Source: Desulfovibrio sp. OttesenSCG-928-A18 (lineage in GTDB: Bacteria; Desulfobacterota; Desulfovibrionia; Desulfovibrionales; Desulfovibrionaceae). From it: a stretch of DNA of 40,018 nucleotides. The stretch spans positions 1 through 40,018 of the forward strand of contig JAJDJN010000004.1 in assembly GCA_030267245.1 (NCBI GenBank), given 5' to 3'. Under the pieces are notes generated by a model that made no database searches, had not been told where the DNA came from, and saw nothing but the letters and a program-made list of their open reading frames with translations. The position numbers and the translations under genes are program-made. Of this stretch, positions 1-7,047 are shown one piece after another. Position 1 is the stretch's first letter; the number at the start of each line of letters is the position of its first letter.

Positions 1-645
1 AGGTGGATGTGCAGAGAAAAACCACAGTCGAATCTGGCAATTGTGGCGATGGCTTTGCGCGGCTGGACAACGCCTTCAACACGGGACTGGAAGGACTCGC
101 CAGGCATGGCGGTAACGGCGACGTTCCCGGACGGGACGGAGCGGACAAGACTGGACCAGTTGCCCCGGCAGGCGGCTTTGGCGGGATGGCAGACTCCGAA
201 ATGCTCGGATGTATCCGGAGAAAAGTGGGAAACGAAGACGTTGCGAAATGCACGCTTGATTGCGGAGGGGGAGGGGAAGACGAAGGGATGCGGTTCTCCG
301 GCGCTTCCCGCTCAAGCAGAGATGGCAGGCTGGAACACACCAGCGGCATCGGACGGGAGCGGCGGGAAGAGACCGAGCCCGGATACCTCCATGACGGGGC
401 AGTCTCCGGACGGGCGCAAGGTGAATATGGGCCTTGCCTCGCAGGCTCACATCGGATTCTTGAATACCGCCCCGGCCCGACTAACGGCTTCTGGCGAGAT
501 CCTGACTGGCTCTTCTGCCGGGATGGAAAGTGGCGGCCAGTTAGATCCGGAACTTTCGCGCTGGCTCATGGGGCTCCCGCCAGAGTGGTGCGCCTGCGCG
601 GCTACGGCGATGCAATCAATGCCGAAGCGGCGAGGGCATTTATAA
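1..645 (+). CDS. C-terminal part of a phage DNA methyltransferase-associated protein (5' truncated)
   Basis: The frame is open from the first base of the window and stops at 645, so the N-terminus lies outside. The visible 214 residues carry spaced 'GW-TP' segments (GWTTPSTRDW, GWQTP, GWNTPAASDGSGGKR) and the ending ESGGQLDPELSRWLMGLPPEW. From memory this ending is typical of the C-terminal region of phage cytosine-C5 methyltransferases and related proteins, where target-recognition elements lie between repeats. No catalytic methylase motif is visible in this part, so the activity is inferred only. It lies 31 bp upstream of the next gene on the same strand. It could also be a stand-alone protein of unknown function that shares only this region. 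Confidence 0.6.
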   Translation, partial: RWMCREKPQSNLAIVAMALRGWTTPSTRDWKDSPGMAVTATFPDGTERTRLDQLPRQAALAGWQTPKCSDVSGEKWETKTLRNARLIAEGEGKTKGCGSPALPAQAEMAGWNTPAASDGSGGKRPSPDTSMTGQSPDGRKVNMGLASQAHIGFLNTAPARLTASGEILTGSSAGMESGGQLDPELSRWLMGLPPEWCACAATAMQSMPKRRGHL

Positions 646-676
646 AAGCGGCAATGGAATATCTGGAGGAACAACA

Positions 677-1069
677 ATGAACCATGCCATCGACGCGGCC
701 CTGGAGCCGCATGAATACTTGTCCGATGAAGCCGCCGCATGCTCGTCTAGAACCATGACAATCGAAGTAGAAGAGCACCGCAAGCTCATGGATATAGCCG
801 GGGCTGTGTACGCGCATCTGCACCAGGGCGCATCCGTGGAAGTGTTGCGCAAAGCCTGCAACGATTACTCCGAGTTCTGCGGTGTCATTCCGAAAAGTGA
901 AATAGAAGCCATTGAGCGAATGCGGAGGCAGAAAAAGACAGGAGTGATTGTATCTGCGCTTGTCGAATTGAATAAGGCCATGCAGCAAAACGAGCCCCCA
1001 CGTCAGATACGCAAGCTTTGCGAGCGGCTTATCAGCGACTACGCAGACGCTCGATGGAAGAGGAAATGA
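677..1069 (+). CDS. Hypothetical protein, 130 aa
   Basis: I do not recognise a family. The start is supported by GGAGG about 7 bases before the ATG. The protein is helical and charged (for example EAIERMRRQKK and IRKLCERLISDYADARWK near the C-terminus) with no membrane segment or cysteine motif. It sits between the methylase-like gene and the VRR-NUC gene on the same strand and is probably cotranscribed with them. In the next frame, between about 1068 and 1181, there is a protein-like stretch (AIDWWAFYPGVPDVLREG) that ends on the start codon of the nuclease gene but has no ATG, GTG or TTG start. It may be a decayed or frameshifted gene piece. Confidence 0.6.
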   Translation: MNHAIDAALEPHEYLSDEAAACSSRTMTIEVEEHRKLMDIAGAVYAHLHQGASVEVLRKACNDYSEFCGVIPKSEIEAIERMRRQKKTGVIVSALVELNKAMQQNEPPRQIRKLCERLISDYADARWKRK

Positions 1070-1177
1070 GCATGTCTGGTATTTCCACAATGCGATTTTC
1101 GGCAAGCGTCAGGTCCAGGCAATCGACTGGTGGGCGTTCTACCCCGGCGTGCCGGATGTTTTGAGGGAGGGGATAAA

Positions 1178-1495
1178 ATGACCACCCCCCGCGAAACCAG
1201 CATCACCAAGAGCGCCATCAAAAAGCTCAACGCGCTCCCCAACTGCCGGGCGAAGAAGGCCCACAGCGGCTTTTACGGCCAGTCCGAAGTGGACATTTAC
1301 GGCTGCTGCGAAGGCTTTGCGTTCTTCCTGGAAGGCAAGCGGCCCGGCGGCGAGCCCACTGAGCGCCAAAAATCGATCCTGCGCGATTGGGACAAGGCCG
1401 GGGCAATTACCGGCGTGTACACGTCGGCGGCTGAAGCAGTTGAGATAGTGGTGAAGGGCGTTGCCGAGCGTAAGGCGGCTTTGTTGCGTCCGTAG
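1178..1495 (+). CDS. VRR-NUC domain nuclease
   Basis: This 105-residue protein has the layout of the VRR-NUC branch of the PD-(D/E)XK nucleases: an N-terminal helix (TSITKSAIKKLN), an acidic position in the strand SEVDIYG, then the ExK pair in FFLEGKRPGG. Stand-alone VRR-NUC proteins of this size are common in phage genomes, where they are thought to cleave branched DNA; that role here is family knowledge, not shown. The ATG at 1178 is chosen over an upstream start at 1130 because GGGAGGGG lies just before it and the domain begins there. The C-terminus reads ALLRP, and the DNA around the stop is repeated at the end of the adenine methylase gene downstream. Confidence 0.8.
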   Translation: MTTPRETSITKSAIKKLNALPNCRAKKAHSGFYGQSEVDIYGCCEGFAFFLEGKRPGGEPTERQKSILRDWDKAGAITGVYTSAAEAVEIVVKGVAERKAALLRP

Positions 1496-1497
1496 GT

Positions 1498-1511
1498 AGT
1501 CGAAAGCGAAT
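1498..1511. promoter_or_regulatory. Dispersed palindrome copy 1 (AGTCGAAAGCGAAT)
   Basis: Copy of the ATTCG-N4-CGAAT element with one mismatch in the left arm. It lies between the stop of the VRR-NUC gene and the ribosome-binding site of the next gene. The same 14 bases recur exactly at 12132-12145. It is a candidate repressor-binding site; the binding protein is unknown. Confidence 0.5.
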
Positions 1512-1526
1512 AAAAGGAGATGGTTT

Positions 1527-1754
1527 ATGAATAATGAGACTATGACATGCCCAAATTGCGGGAGCAATTGCTGCCGCGACTCTATTCATAACGGTTTGGG
1601 CTGGATGTATGGGCCTTGGGGCTGCTTTTGTGGATGGAGCGAATCTGAGCGGTACAATCAGCTTACAGGGACGAAGTTTACGGAGGGCGGAACACATAAG
1701 CTTGATCAGTGGGGAGGCGCAACGCCGATAAATAAGGCGGTGAATCGTGGCTGA
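1527..1754 (+). CDS. Small zinc-ribbon-like protein, 75 aa
   Basis: The N-terminus has CPNCGSNCC, followed by a Trp/Gly-rich stretch with CFCGW, which together could bind one metal ion. Phages often carry such short 'Lar-like' or zinc-ribbon proteins (some Lar proteins ease host restriction), but the resemblance is to the general cysteine layout only, so no function is assigned. AAAAGGAG lies 8 bases before the ATG. The 3' end overlaps the GTG start of the adenine methylase gene by 8 bases, so the two are translationally linked. Confidence 0.65.
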   Translation: MNNETMTCPNCGSNCCRDSIHNGLGWMYGPWGCFCGWSESERYNQLTGTKFTEGGTHKLDQWGGATPINKAVNRG

Positions 1755-2223
1755 TATCAAGGCCTGCCTCTCCACCGGCAAAGACGATTGGGAAACGCCA
1801 GAAGATTTCTTTCGGGAGCAGGAACGCAAGTACGGCACCTTTGATCTGGATGCTTGCGCCACAAAGTACAACTCGAAATGCCTGAGCTACTTCTCGCCCG
1901 AAGAAGACGGGCTGAAACAGAAGTGGTTCGGCAACGTCTGGTGCAATCCAGCCTACAGCAAGGGCCAGCCCGACTTCTGGATACGCAAAGCCATCGCCGA
2001 AGTCGAAGCCGGCAATGCCCGCCAAGTCGTCATGCTCCTGCGCTGCGACACCAGCACGAAACGCTGGCACGACCTGATAGTGCCGAACGCTGCGGATTGG
2101 GATTTCGTGCGCGGGCGGATCAAGTTTGTAGGCGGTGACGGCGGCGCACCATTCGCCAGCGTGGTCGTCGTGTTCAGGAAGGGCGAGAAGCGCATCAAGC
2201 GCGAGGCTTTGTTGCGTCCATAG
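1747..2223 (+). CDS. Phage DNA N6-adenine methyltransferase (Dam-type)
   Basis: The protein fits the phage N6-adenine methyltransferase family (PF05869): the start DDWETPEDFF, then FDLDACAT, and the catalytic NPPY-type motif in VWCNPAYS (NPAY variant), followed by a Rossmann-like half with VVMLLRCDTSTKRWHD and a final SVVVVF strand. It would transfer a methyl group from SAM to adenine, probably protecting phage DNA or altering regulatory sites; the target sequence cannot be read from the gene. The start is GTG at 1747, overlapping the previous gene. The C-terminus again ends ALLRP, with the same DNA as at the end of the VRR-NUC gene. At 158 aa it is close to the family's usual length. Confidence 0.85.
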   Translation: MADIKACLSTGKDDWETPEDFFREQERKYGTFDLDACATKYNSKCLSYFSPEEDGLKQKWFGNVWCNPAYSKGQPDFWIRKAIAEVEAGNARQVVMLLRCDTSTKRWHDLIVPNAADWDFVRGRIKFVGGDGGAPFASVVVVFRKGEKRIKREALLRP

Positions 2224-2258
2224 ATAATCAAATTTGACTAAAAAGGAGAGAAAATAAG

Positions 2259-2948
2259 ATGACTGGAGCAGAAAGAATAGCTGTTGAACGTGAACGGCAG
2301 ATTGAAAAGGAAGGGTGGAATGCGGAGCATGATGCACAGCATACCGGGGGAGAACTCGCTCTCGCTGCGGTGTATTACGCCATGCCGGAAGTTATTTTCA
2401 CTGAGGCGGGCGCAAAAGTCATTCGGTGGCACGATGGGAAATACACCAATATTGTGCGTGATAGCGGATACATCATTCCTGACGACATTGACCGGCAAAT
2501 TGGATGGAATCTAAACCGCGACAAAAAAACACGCCTGCGCCAGCTTGAAATCGCCGGGGCGCTGATCGCCGCCGAAATTGACCGCCTGCTGGCGGTGGAG
2601 AAGGAACAGTCTCGCATTAGTGAAACCTTCATAACAGTTAAAGGCAAGACGTTTTTGTGCGCCTGTGGAGGCCAAATTTTCAGCGATTACGGGGACAATA
2701 ACTACAAATGCAACGCCTGCGGCGAAGAGTATGTGGGAAGCCCTAAAGACCAGCCAGAACCGTGGGCCAGTGGCGGCAACTACACACAATGCCCCGGCTT
2801 CGGCAGCACTGGCGATTGCACCGTTACACATACATGTGAACATCACACTGATTGTGCCGCGTCTCTGGCGGACACCATTGAAAACTATTGCGGTCGCTGC
2901 GGCAGACTGAACGAGGAATGCGTTTGTGGAGGTGAAAGCCATGAGTAG
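2259..2948 (+). CDS. Phage protein with N-terminal 'ERQRQIEKEGW'-type domain and C-terminal zinc ribbons
   Basis: The first ~115 residues match a common phage protein of unknown function, with IAVERERQIEKEGW, a HDAQHTGGELALAA helix and the end LEIAGALIAAEIDRL. From about residue 128 there are two metal-binding-like parts: CACGG...CNACGEEY, a classic zinc ribbon, and a Cys/His-rich tail (CTVTHTCEHHTDC, CGRCGRLNEECVCGG). The joining of these parts may be specific to this phage group. The protein is on the plus strand with a good ribosome-binding site (AAAGGAG) before the ATG, and overlaps the next gene by 8 bases. Function is not known; binding of nucleic acid or partner proteins through the ribbons is a guess. 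Confidence 0.65.
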   Translation: MTGAERIAVERERQIEKEGWNAEHDAQHTGGELALAAVYYAMPEVIFTEAGAKVIRWHDGKYTNIVRDSGYIIPDDIDRQIGWNLNRDKKTRLRQLEIAGALIAAEIDRLLAVEKEQSRISETFITVKGKTFLCACGGQIFSDYGDNNYKCNACGEEYVGSPKDQPEPWASGGNYTQCPGFGSTGDCTVTHTCEHHTDCAASLADTIENYCGRCGRLNEECVCGGESHE

Positions 2949-3357
2949 CCACATGCCTGTAACATCGGCCCGCAACAGAAAGCTTTGGAGAGACGTGTTT
3001 TTAAGCGATAAGGCGCACGATGCGGGAAACCCGGACACTTGTACTTGTTTCTTTAAAACTCACGCGCAAGATTTCGCTCTTTTATGCCTTGATGAATTGG
3101 ATAAAATTTATGCCATATCGGAGGCGCAGGAGCGGCTTATTGAGGCTCTGGATGAAAAAATAAAAAGTTTTGCATATCGCAAAAAAATTGAAACCTTAGC
3201 CCGCGAAGTTGAGCATGGCTATCGGGCTGGATGGAATTATCCAAATTTAAAAAAGCGAGTCCGATCCGCAAAGGAAAGGCATCGCAAGGCAATATCTGAA
3301 GTCAAGGCATCTCGCGCCGCCATGGACGCGCTGAGAGCGGAGGTAAACCATGAGTAA
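2941..3357 (+). CDS. Hypothetical coiled-coil protein, 138 aa
   Basis: No family recognised. The ATG at 2941 is preferred over a GTG at 2926 because GGAGGT stands 7-8 bases in front of it. The second half is long, charged and helical (KKIETLAREVEHGY, LKKRVRSAKERHRKA), typical of a coiled coil. A single CTCF motif near residue 40 could bind metal only with a partner. It overlaps both neighbours by 8 bases through the same ATGAGTA arrangement, so it is part of a tightly packed early operon. Confidence 0.6.
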   Translation: MSSHMPVTSARNRKLWRDVFLSDKAHDAGNPDTCTCFFKTHAQDFALLCLDELDKIYAISEAQERLIEALDEKIKSFAYRKKIETLAREVEHGYRAGWNYPNLKKRVRSAKERHRKAISEVKASRAAMDALRAEVNHE

Positions 3358-4486
3358 AACACGCATCGAGTGGTGTGACCACACCATTAATCCTATTGTT
3401 GGTTGCTCAAAGTGCTCGCCCGGATGCGACAACTGCTATGCCGAAAAGATGGCCTGGCGGCTGTCAAAGAATCCGCTCACGGCGCAAAAGTACGCCGGGA
3501 TAGTGGATAAGAACGGCTGGACGGGGAAAATCCATTACAGCACCACGAATGCTCACCGCCATGATGAACCGCACCGTGTGCCAGGCAAAAATAAGCGTGT
3601 GTTCATTGGCAGCATGACCGACATGTTTCACCCGAATGTGGCACAAGATGCGCTCGATGAAGTCTTTGCATCTATTCTGGCCGATACGATTTTCACCAAT
3701 GGACACGGGCATAAATTCATAATGGTGACAAAGCGTGTAGACCGCATGCTTGAATATTTCGCGCCAGGGCCAGATGTACTCTTGCGCCGCTGGTGCGCAG
3801 CCGGTGACGGCTGGATTTTTACCGATGATCCCGACATTAGCTTTTCGGACTATGCCGAGGGGCAGACGATTCCGCAGCCTGAACATGAAAAGCACCCCTT
3901 GTTGCGGCACGAATACCTCTGGCCGCTGCCAAACTTTTGGGCTCTGGCGACCATCTGCAATCAGTCAGAGGCAGACGAAAAAATACCACTTCTGCTTCAG
4001 GTTCCGGCGACAAAGCGTGGCGTGAGCGTGGAGCCCATGCTGGGGGCGGTGAATATATCGCATTACCTGGAACTGGCAAATTGCCAATATGATGTGACGG
4101 GCGATATCCAACACTACGACATGCTACTCAACTGGGTGATCAGCGGCCTCGAAACCGGCCCCAATGCCCGCCCTGCGCATCCTGACTGGCTGCGGTCGCT
4201 GGCCCGGCAGTGCGCCGATGCCGGTGTGCCGTACCTGCATAAGAGCAACGGAGAGTGGCGGGAGGCGGACAGCTTCGAGCGCGGCAAGTATTGCTCCATC
4301 ATAGATTGCTACAGAAGCGCCAGGCCGGAGCAACGGCCTGAAGGAAGCGACGCCGCTTTCATAAAACAATTCTGTCAGGTGGCATTGGCTGAAGGAAGCC
4401 CGGCGGCACGGCTCATGCGCCGCGTCGGCAAAAGCAAAACCGGACGCCTCATTGATGGCGTGGAATACAATCAGTTTCCGGAGTGA
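3350..4486 (+). CDS. DUF5131 (phage Gp37/Gp68) family protein
   Basis: This 378-residue protein begins KTRIEWCDHTINPIVGC and continues with CSKCSPGCDNCYAEKMA at about residues 22-38, the hallmark of the Gp37/Gp68 (DUF5131) family of phages and mobile elements. The cysteine cluster resembles that of radical-SAM enzymes, and the length and later motifs (IGSMTDMFHP, ISGLETGPNARP) fit the family. The reaction is not known to me; a role in modified-nucleotide chemistry is often suggested. GGAGGTAAACC precedes the ATG. It sits among methylase and kinase genes, which agrees with a DNA or nucleotide modification role, but that is inference. Confidence 0.85.
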   Translation: MSKTRIEWCDHTINPIVGCSKCSPGCDNCYAEKMAWRLSKNPLTAQKYAGIVDKNGWTGKIHYSTTNAHRHDEPHRVPGKNKRVFIGSMTDMFHPNVAQDALDEVFASILADTIFTNGHGHKFIMVTKRVDRMLEYFAPGPDVLLRRWCAAGDGWIFTDDPDISFSDYAEGQTIPQPEHEKHPLLRHEYLWPLPNFWALATICNQSEADEKIPLLLQVPATKRGVSVEPMLGAVNISHYLELANCQYDVTGDIQHYDMLLNWVISGLETGPNARPAHPDWLRSLARQCADAGVPYLHKSNGEWREADSFERGKYCSIIDCYRSARPEQRPEGSDAAFIKQFCQVALAEGSPAARLMRRVGKSKTGRLIDGVEYNQFPE

Positions 4487-4492
4487 ATAAAG

Positions 4493-4876
4493 ATGAAAAA
4501 GCATGTACCCTTTACAACTCTCGTGGGGATGACGCTCAAATCCATCACTCATGATATCGATACAATGGAATTTATAAATGCTGAGGGACGACGATTCAGA
4601 TTGTTTCATGATCAAGACTGTTGCGAGTCTGTTGAAATTGAAGATATCTGCGGCGACCTGAACGACCTCATTGGATATCCGATCCTTGTTGCCGAGGAAC
4701 GGACAAGCACCGATGAAGAGGCAAAGGACCGCTGGGATGAATCGTATACTTGGACGTTCTACGAACTGCGTACTATCAAAGGCAGCGTGACAATTCGCTG
4801 GTATGGAACAAGCAACGGATACTACTCAGAAGACGTGGATTTCGTTGAAATACTTGACATAGAGGGTGCAGTATGA
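4493..4876 (+). CDS. DUF7448-like phage protein, 127 aa
   Basis: The sequence has the pattern of a small phage family I remember as DUF7448: a start with TLKSITHDIDTMEF, the segment LFHDQDCCESVEIEDICGDL, then a repeated Tyr/Trp-rich end (TIRWYGTSNGYYSEDVDF). Function is unknown. There is no transmembrane segment. The ATG follows GGAG by 9 bases, and the stop overlaps the kinase start codon (ATGA), so the two genes are likely translated together. Confidence 0.7.
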   Translation: MKKHVPFTTLVGMTLKSITHDIDTMEFINAEGRRFRLFHDQDCCESVEIEDICGDLNDLIGYPILVAEERTSTDEEAKDRWDESYTWTFYELRTIKGSVTIRWYGTSNGYYSEDVDFVEILDIEGAV

Positions 4877-5451
4877 ACCTCATAGGCCTGTCCGGAAAGA
4901 TGGGCGTCGGTAAAACCACCGTCGCCAACATGATCAAAGAACTCGTTCCCGGCACCGAGCGCGTTGCGTTTGGGGATCTGCTCAAGCGCGAGGTTGCGGA
5001 GCGGTTTGATATTCCGTTGGCAGTGTTCTACCACGACAAAAACAAGCGCATCTGCGCCAACCCGCAGCGGTTCGAGGCAGGATGGCCCGGCACGCGCTCA
5101 GTCATGACCGCCCGTGAATTGCTTCAGTGGTATTGCACAGACCTTGTGCGGGCTCAGAATCCCGACTACTGGACCGTCGCCATGCGCGAGCACCTACGCA
5201 CGCTGCGCGGCGTGCCTCTTGTCGTCATTGATGATGTGCGTTTCCCGAACGAAGCAAACTTCATCAAAGAGAGCAGCGGCATGCTCGTTCGCATCGAGGC
5301 ATACCCCGGCTATACCGTCAGCGCAGACGTGGCCGGCCACGCCAGCGAAACAGCATTGGATGATTGGCAGACATGGGATATGGTGTTCAGGCCGGAGCTT
5401 GGGGAAGAAGCGCTGCTGGGAGTGGCGGAAGGGATTCTGAAGCATGTTTAG
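4873..5451 (+). CDS. Deoxynucleoside monophosphate kinase
   Basis: The N-terminus has a P-loop, GLSGKMGVGKTT, at about residues 5-16, and later IDDVRFPNEANFIKE, the pattern of phage deoxynucleotide monophosphate kinases (T4 gp1-like family). Such enzymes phosphorylate dNMPs, sometimes including modified ones, to feed phage DNA synthesis. The length of 192 aa fits a single kinase domain with a lid. It starts within the stop of the preceding DUF7448 gene. Presence beside a DUF5131 gene and two methylase-type genes makes a modified-nucleotide pathway possible but unproven. Confidence 0.8.
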   Translation: MNLIGLSGKMGVGKTTVANMIKELVPGTERVAFGDLLKREVAERFDIPLAVFYHDKNKRICANPQRFEAGWPGTRSVMTARELLQWYCTDLVRAQNPDYWTVAMREHLRTLRGVPLVVIDDVRFPNEANFIKESSGMLVRIEAYPGYTVSADVAGHASETALDDWQTWDMVFRPELGEEALLGVAEGILKHV

Positions 5452-6142
5452 CACAAGAATCCTATACGAACCCGGTTTTGTTTTTGAGGGGAGTTCTCTT
5501 GAAGTCGTTGAAAACATGCCAGTTAAAAAGAAAAGAGCCCGCGTAAAGTGCAGATGCCTATACAAAGGATGTGGCAAAGAGAAAGAATACAACGTCTGCG
5601 ATATTAAGTCAGGGCGGACGAAGACTTGCGGGTGTTCGGTTATAGAGCGCTTGCGGGAAAATCATCCAACGAGAGGGAAACTCAAGAAAAATCGAAACAC
5701 CCCCGAACGCAGACTTCATTCTGTTTGGCACTTCATAAAAAGAAGGTGCTACAACACTAAAGAGAGATTCTACAAAGACTATGGCGGTCGTGGAATAACC
5801 CTGTGCGATGAATGGCTAAACGATTTTCAGGCGTTCTACGACTATTGCATGGCATGTGGTTGGCAACCAGGCTTGCAAATAGACAGGATAAACAATGACG
5901 GGAATTATGAACCGGGAAATATTCGTTTTGTCACAAACAAAGAGAACAATCGCAACCGGCGCGACAATATTGTTTTGACCATAGATGGTATAACATGTTG
6001 CCTGAAAGAGCATGCTGAACGTGCGGGTTTGACATACAACACTGTTTATAGCAGGTATACAGCTATGGGGTGGGACGTAAAAGATTTACTGCGTCCACCA
6101 AAAGAAAAGAAGGCGCTTGATCCCGTTTTCAAGAGTTCGTAG
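5444..6142 (+). CDS. HNH/homing-endonuclease-like protein, AT-rich
   Basis: The core reads YGGRGITLCDEW...F..FYDYCMACGW, then LQIDRINNDGNYEPGNIRFVT followed by KENNRNRR. This is the usual shape of phage and mobile HNH-type endonucleases in which the motif ends in 'GNY.p.NIRwvt..eN.rNrr'. An N-terminal ribbon with CRCLYKGCGK and CGCSV at about residues 43-69 probably binds metal, and the end (LKEHAERAGLTYNTVYSRYTAMGW) looks like a helix-turn-helix. The gene is visibly more AT-rich than its neighbours and overlaps the kinase stop by 8 bases. It looks like a late insertion, a free-standing homing-type nuclease. It ends only 4 bases from a convergent gene. Confidence 0.75.
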   Translation: MFSTRILYEPGFVFEGSSLEVVENMPVKKKRARVKCRCLYKGCGKEKEYNVCDIKSGRTKTCGCSVIERLRENHPTRGKLKKNRNTPERRLHSVWHFIKRRCYNTKERFYKDYGGRGITLCDEWLNDFQAFYDYCMACGWQPGLQIDRINNDGNYEPGNIRFVTNKENNRNRRDNIVLTIDGITCCLKEHAERAGLTYNTVYSRYTAMGWDVKDLLRPPKEKKALDPVFKSS

Positions 6143-6146
6143 CTGT

Positions 6147-6659
6147 TTACAGTTCTGAAAAGGTGGAGCTGATTACGATATTTGAACTAGTTTTTATTCC
6201 TGAAATGCCGGAGCTGTTTTCGATGCTGGAGACGGCCCCGGCATTCCAGATGCAGCCGGAAGCGCAGTCCCAAGCATAGTACCAGCTTGAAACGGTATCA
6301 AAGCGCATTTCCCACTGATACGGCGTTATGATGATGCCGTCATATTTTGCGGCGATGTCATTCCAACGAATATGCAGGCCATCAACGAAATCTTTGCGTA
6401 TGCCGTATCGCCTGGTAATGAGAGCGATGTCTTGTGGGCTGCTCGCCAGCAAGATTTGAGCCTCCGGCTGCAAGGTTACGTCAAAAGCATATACCAGCTT
6501 GTCCAGGCCGAACTCGTTTTCTTTGCACCAGTTCGGCCAGCTATCTTCGCAATCGTCGTCTGACAGCCACAGCCCTCGCGGCTTGAAGTGCGGTTTGTCG
6601 ATTTGCTGCACATCGCGCATCGTCAGCGTTGGCGTCGCGCTGTAGTGTCGAAGTTTCAT
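6147..6659 (-). CDS. Conserved phage hypothetical protein, 170 aa
   Basis: I recall similar phage proteins of unknown function that begin LRHYS and contain FKPRGLWLSDDDCEDSWPNW, a middle YDGIIITPYQWE and the tight motif WYYAWDCASGCIWN. That conserved Cys/Trp motif suggests an enzyme core, but none is known to me. The end is low-complexity (Ser, Ile, Asn-rich). A GAGGA site is 8 bases before the ATG. It is convergent with the HNH-like gene, and its start faces directly into the 21-23 bp repeat array, so that array may also control its transcription. Confidence 0.65.
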   Translation of the reverse strand: MKLRHYSATPTLTMRDVQQIDKPHFKPRGLWLSDDDCEDSWPNWCKENEFGLDKLVYAFDVTLQPEAQILLASSPQDIALITRRYGIRKDFVDGLHIRWNDIAAKYDGIIITPYQWEMRFDTVSSWYYAWDCASGCIWNAGAVSSIENSSGISGIKTSSNIVISSTFSEL

Positions 6660-6839
6660 AGCGTCGTCCTCATTTTTTTGGCGTCGAGACTCGAAAAAGT
6701 TGGCGTCGATCTTGCGTTTTTTGGCGTCGAGACTCGAAAAAGTTGGCGTCGATCTTGCGTTTTTTGGCGTCGAGTGTCAGGATTTTTGGCGTCGAGACTC
6801 GAAAAAGTTGGCGTCGAGAGTCGGTTTTTCCAGCGTCGA
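6660..6839. repeat. Iteron-like array, GGCGTCGA core every 21-23 bp
   Basis: The 8-bp core GGCGTCGA occurs at 6680, 6702, 6723, 6745, 6766, 6789 and 6810, with AGCGTCGA at 6832 and a weaker AGCGTCGT at 6660. Steps are 20-23 bp, close to two turns of the DNA helix. Bases 6680-6722 and 6723-6765 are identical. Cores are preceded by T runs, and alternate cores are followed by GAGACTCGAAAAAG, which holds the odd palindrome TCGAGACTCGA. The period of 43 bases is not a multiple of three, so this is not a coding repeat. It resembles plasmid and phage replication iterons or a partition site. Confidence 0.8.
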
Positions 6840-6883
6840 GGGCGCGGTTTTTGCCCTGCTTCCGGGCCGTTTTCGGGGCTGGG

Positions 6884-7017
6884 CCGGGCACGAGCCCGGA
6901 CAAATGCGCTTGGAGTAGCCGTCAGCGATCCCGGTGACGGACGTGCAAGACCTCATGCTGCTGTTAATAGTAGCAACGATTCAACGGCGCAAGGCTTGCT
7001 TTGCGCCGTTGAATCGT
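6884..7017. other. Cluster of three hairpins next to the iteron array
   Basis: Three inverted repeats follow the array: CCGGGC/GCCCGG at 6884-6899 with a 4-base loop; CCGTCA/TGACGG at 6919-6940; and a perfect 17-bp arm pair at 6976-6992 and 7001-7017 with an 8-base loop. None has a T tract that would make it an ordinary intrinsic terminator. The last lies 30 bases beyond the stop of the minus-strand operon and may end its RNA, or may form part of an origin. No protein-coding gene is supported from 6660 to 7047. Confidence 0.65.
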
Positions 7018-7047
7018 CCGGAAGCTGTCAGCCTCCCAAGAGCACAA

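Larger units (their letters stand above)
1480..2248 (+). repeat. Direct repeat pair around two stop codons (about 1481-1519 and 2209-2248)
   Basis: The ends of the VRR-NUC and adenine methylase genes share GGCTTTGTTGCGTCC followed by one variable base and TAG, giving both proteins the C-terminus ALLRP. The similarity continues, more loosely, through the following leader up to the next ribosome-binding site. Only the two ends of the listed span are the repeat; the genes between are unrelated to it. The second leader holds the 10-bp palindrome TCAAATTTGA at 2228-2237. Confidence 0.6.

Noticed and set aside
1067-1181. Short protein-like stretch (AIDWWAFYPGVPDVLREG) before the VRR-NUC gene
   Set aside because: No start codon in frame after an upstream stop; kept only as a note because it may be a decayed gene.
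1678-2337. Minus-strand frame of 219 aa
   Set aside because: Antisense to the adenine methylase gene, which has clear family motifs and a start overlapping the gene before.
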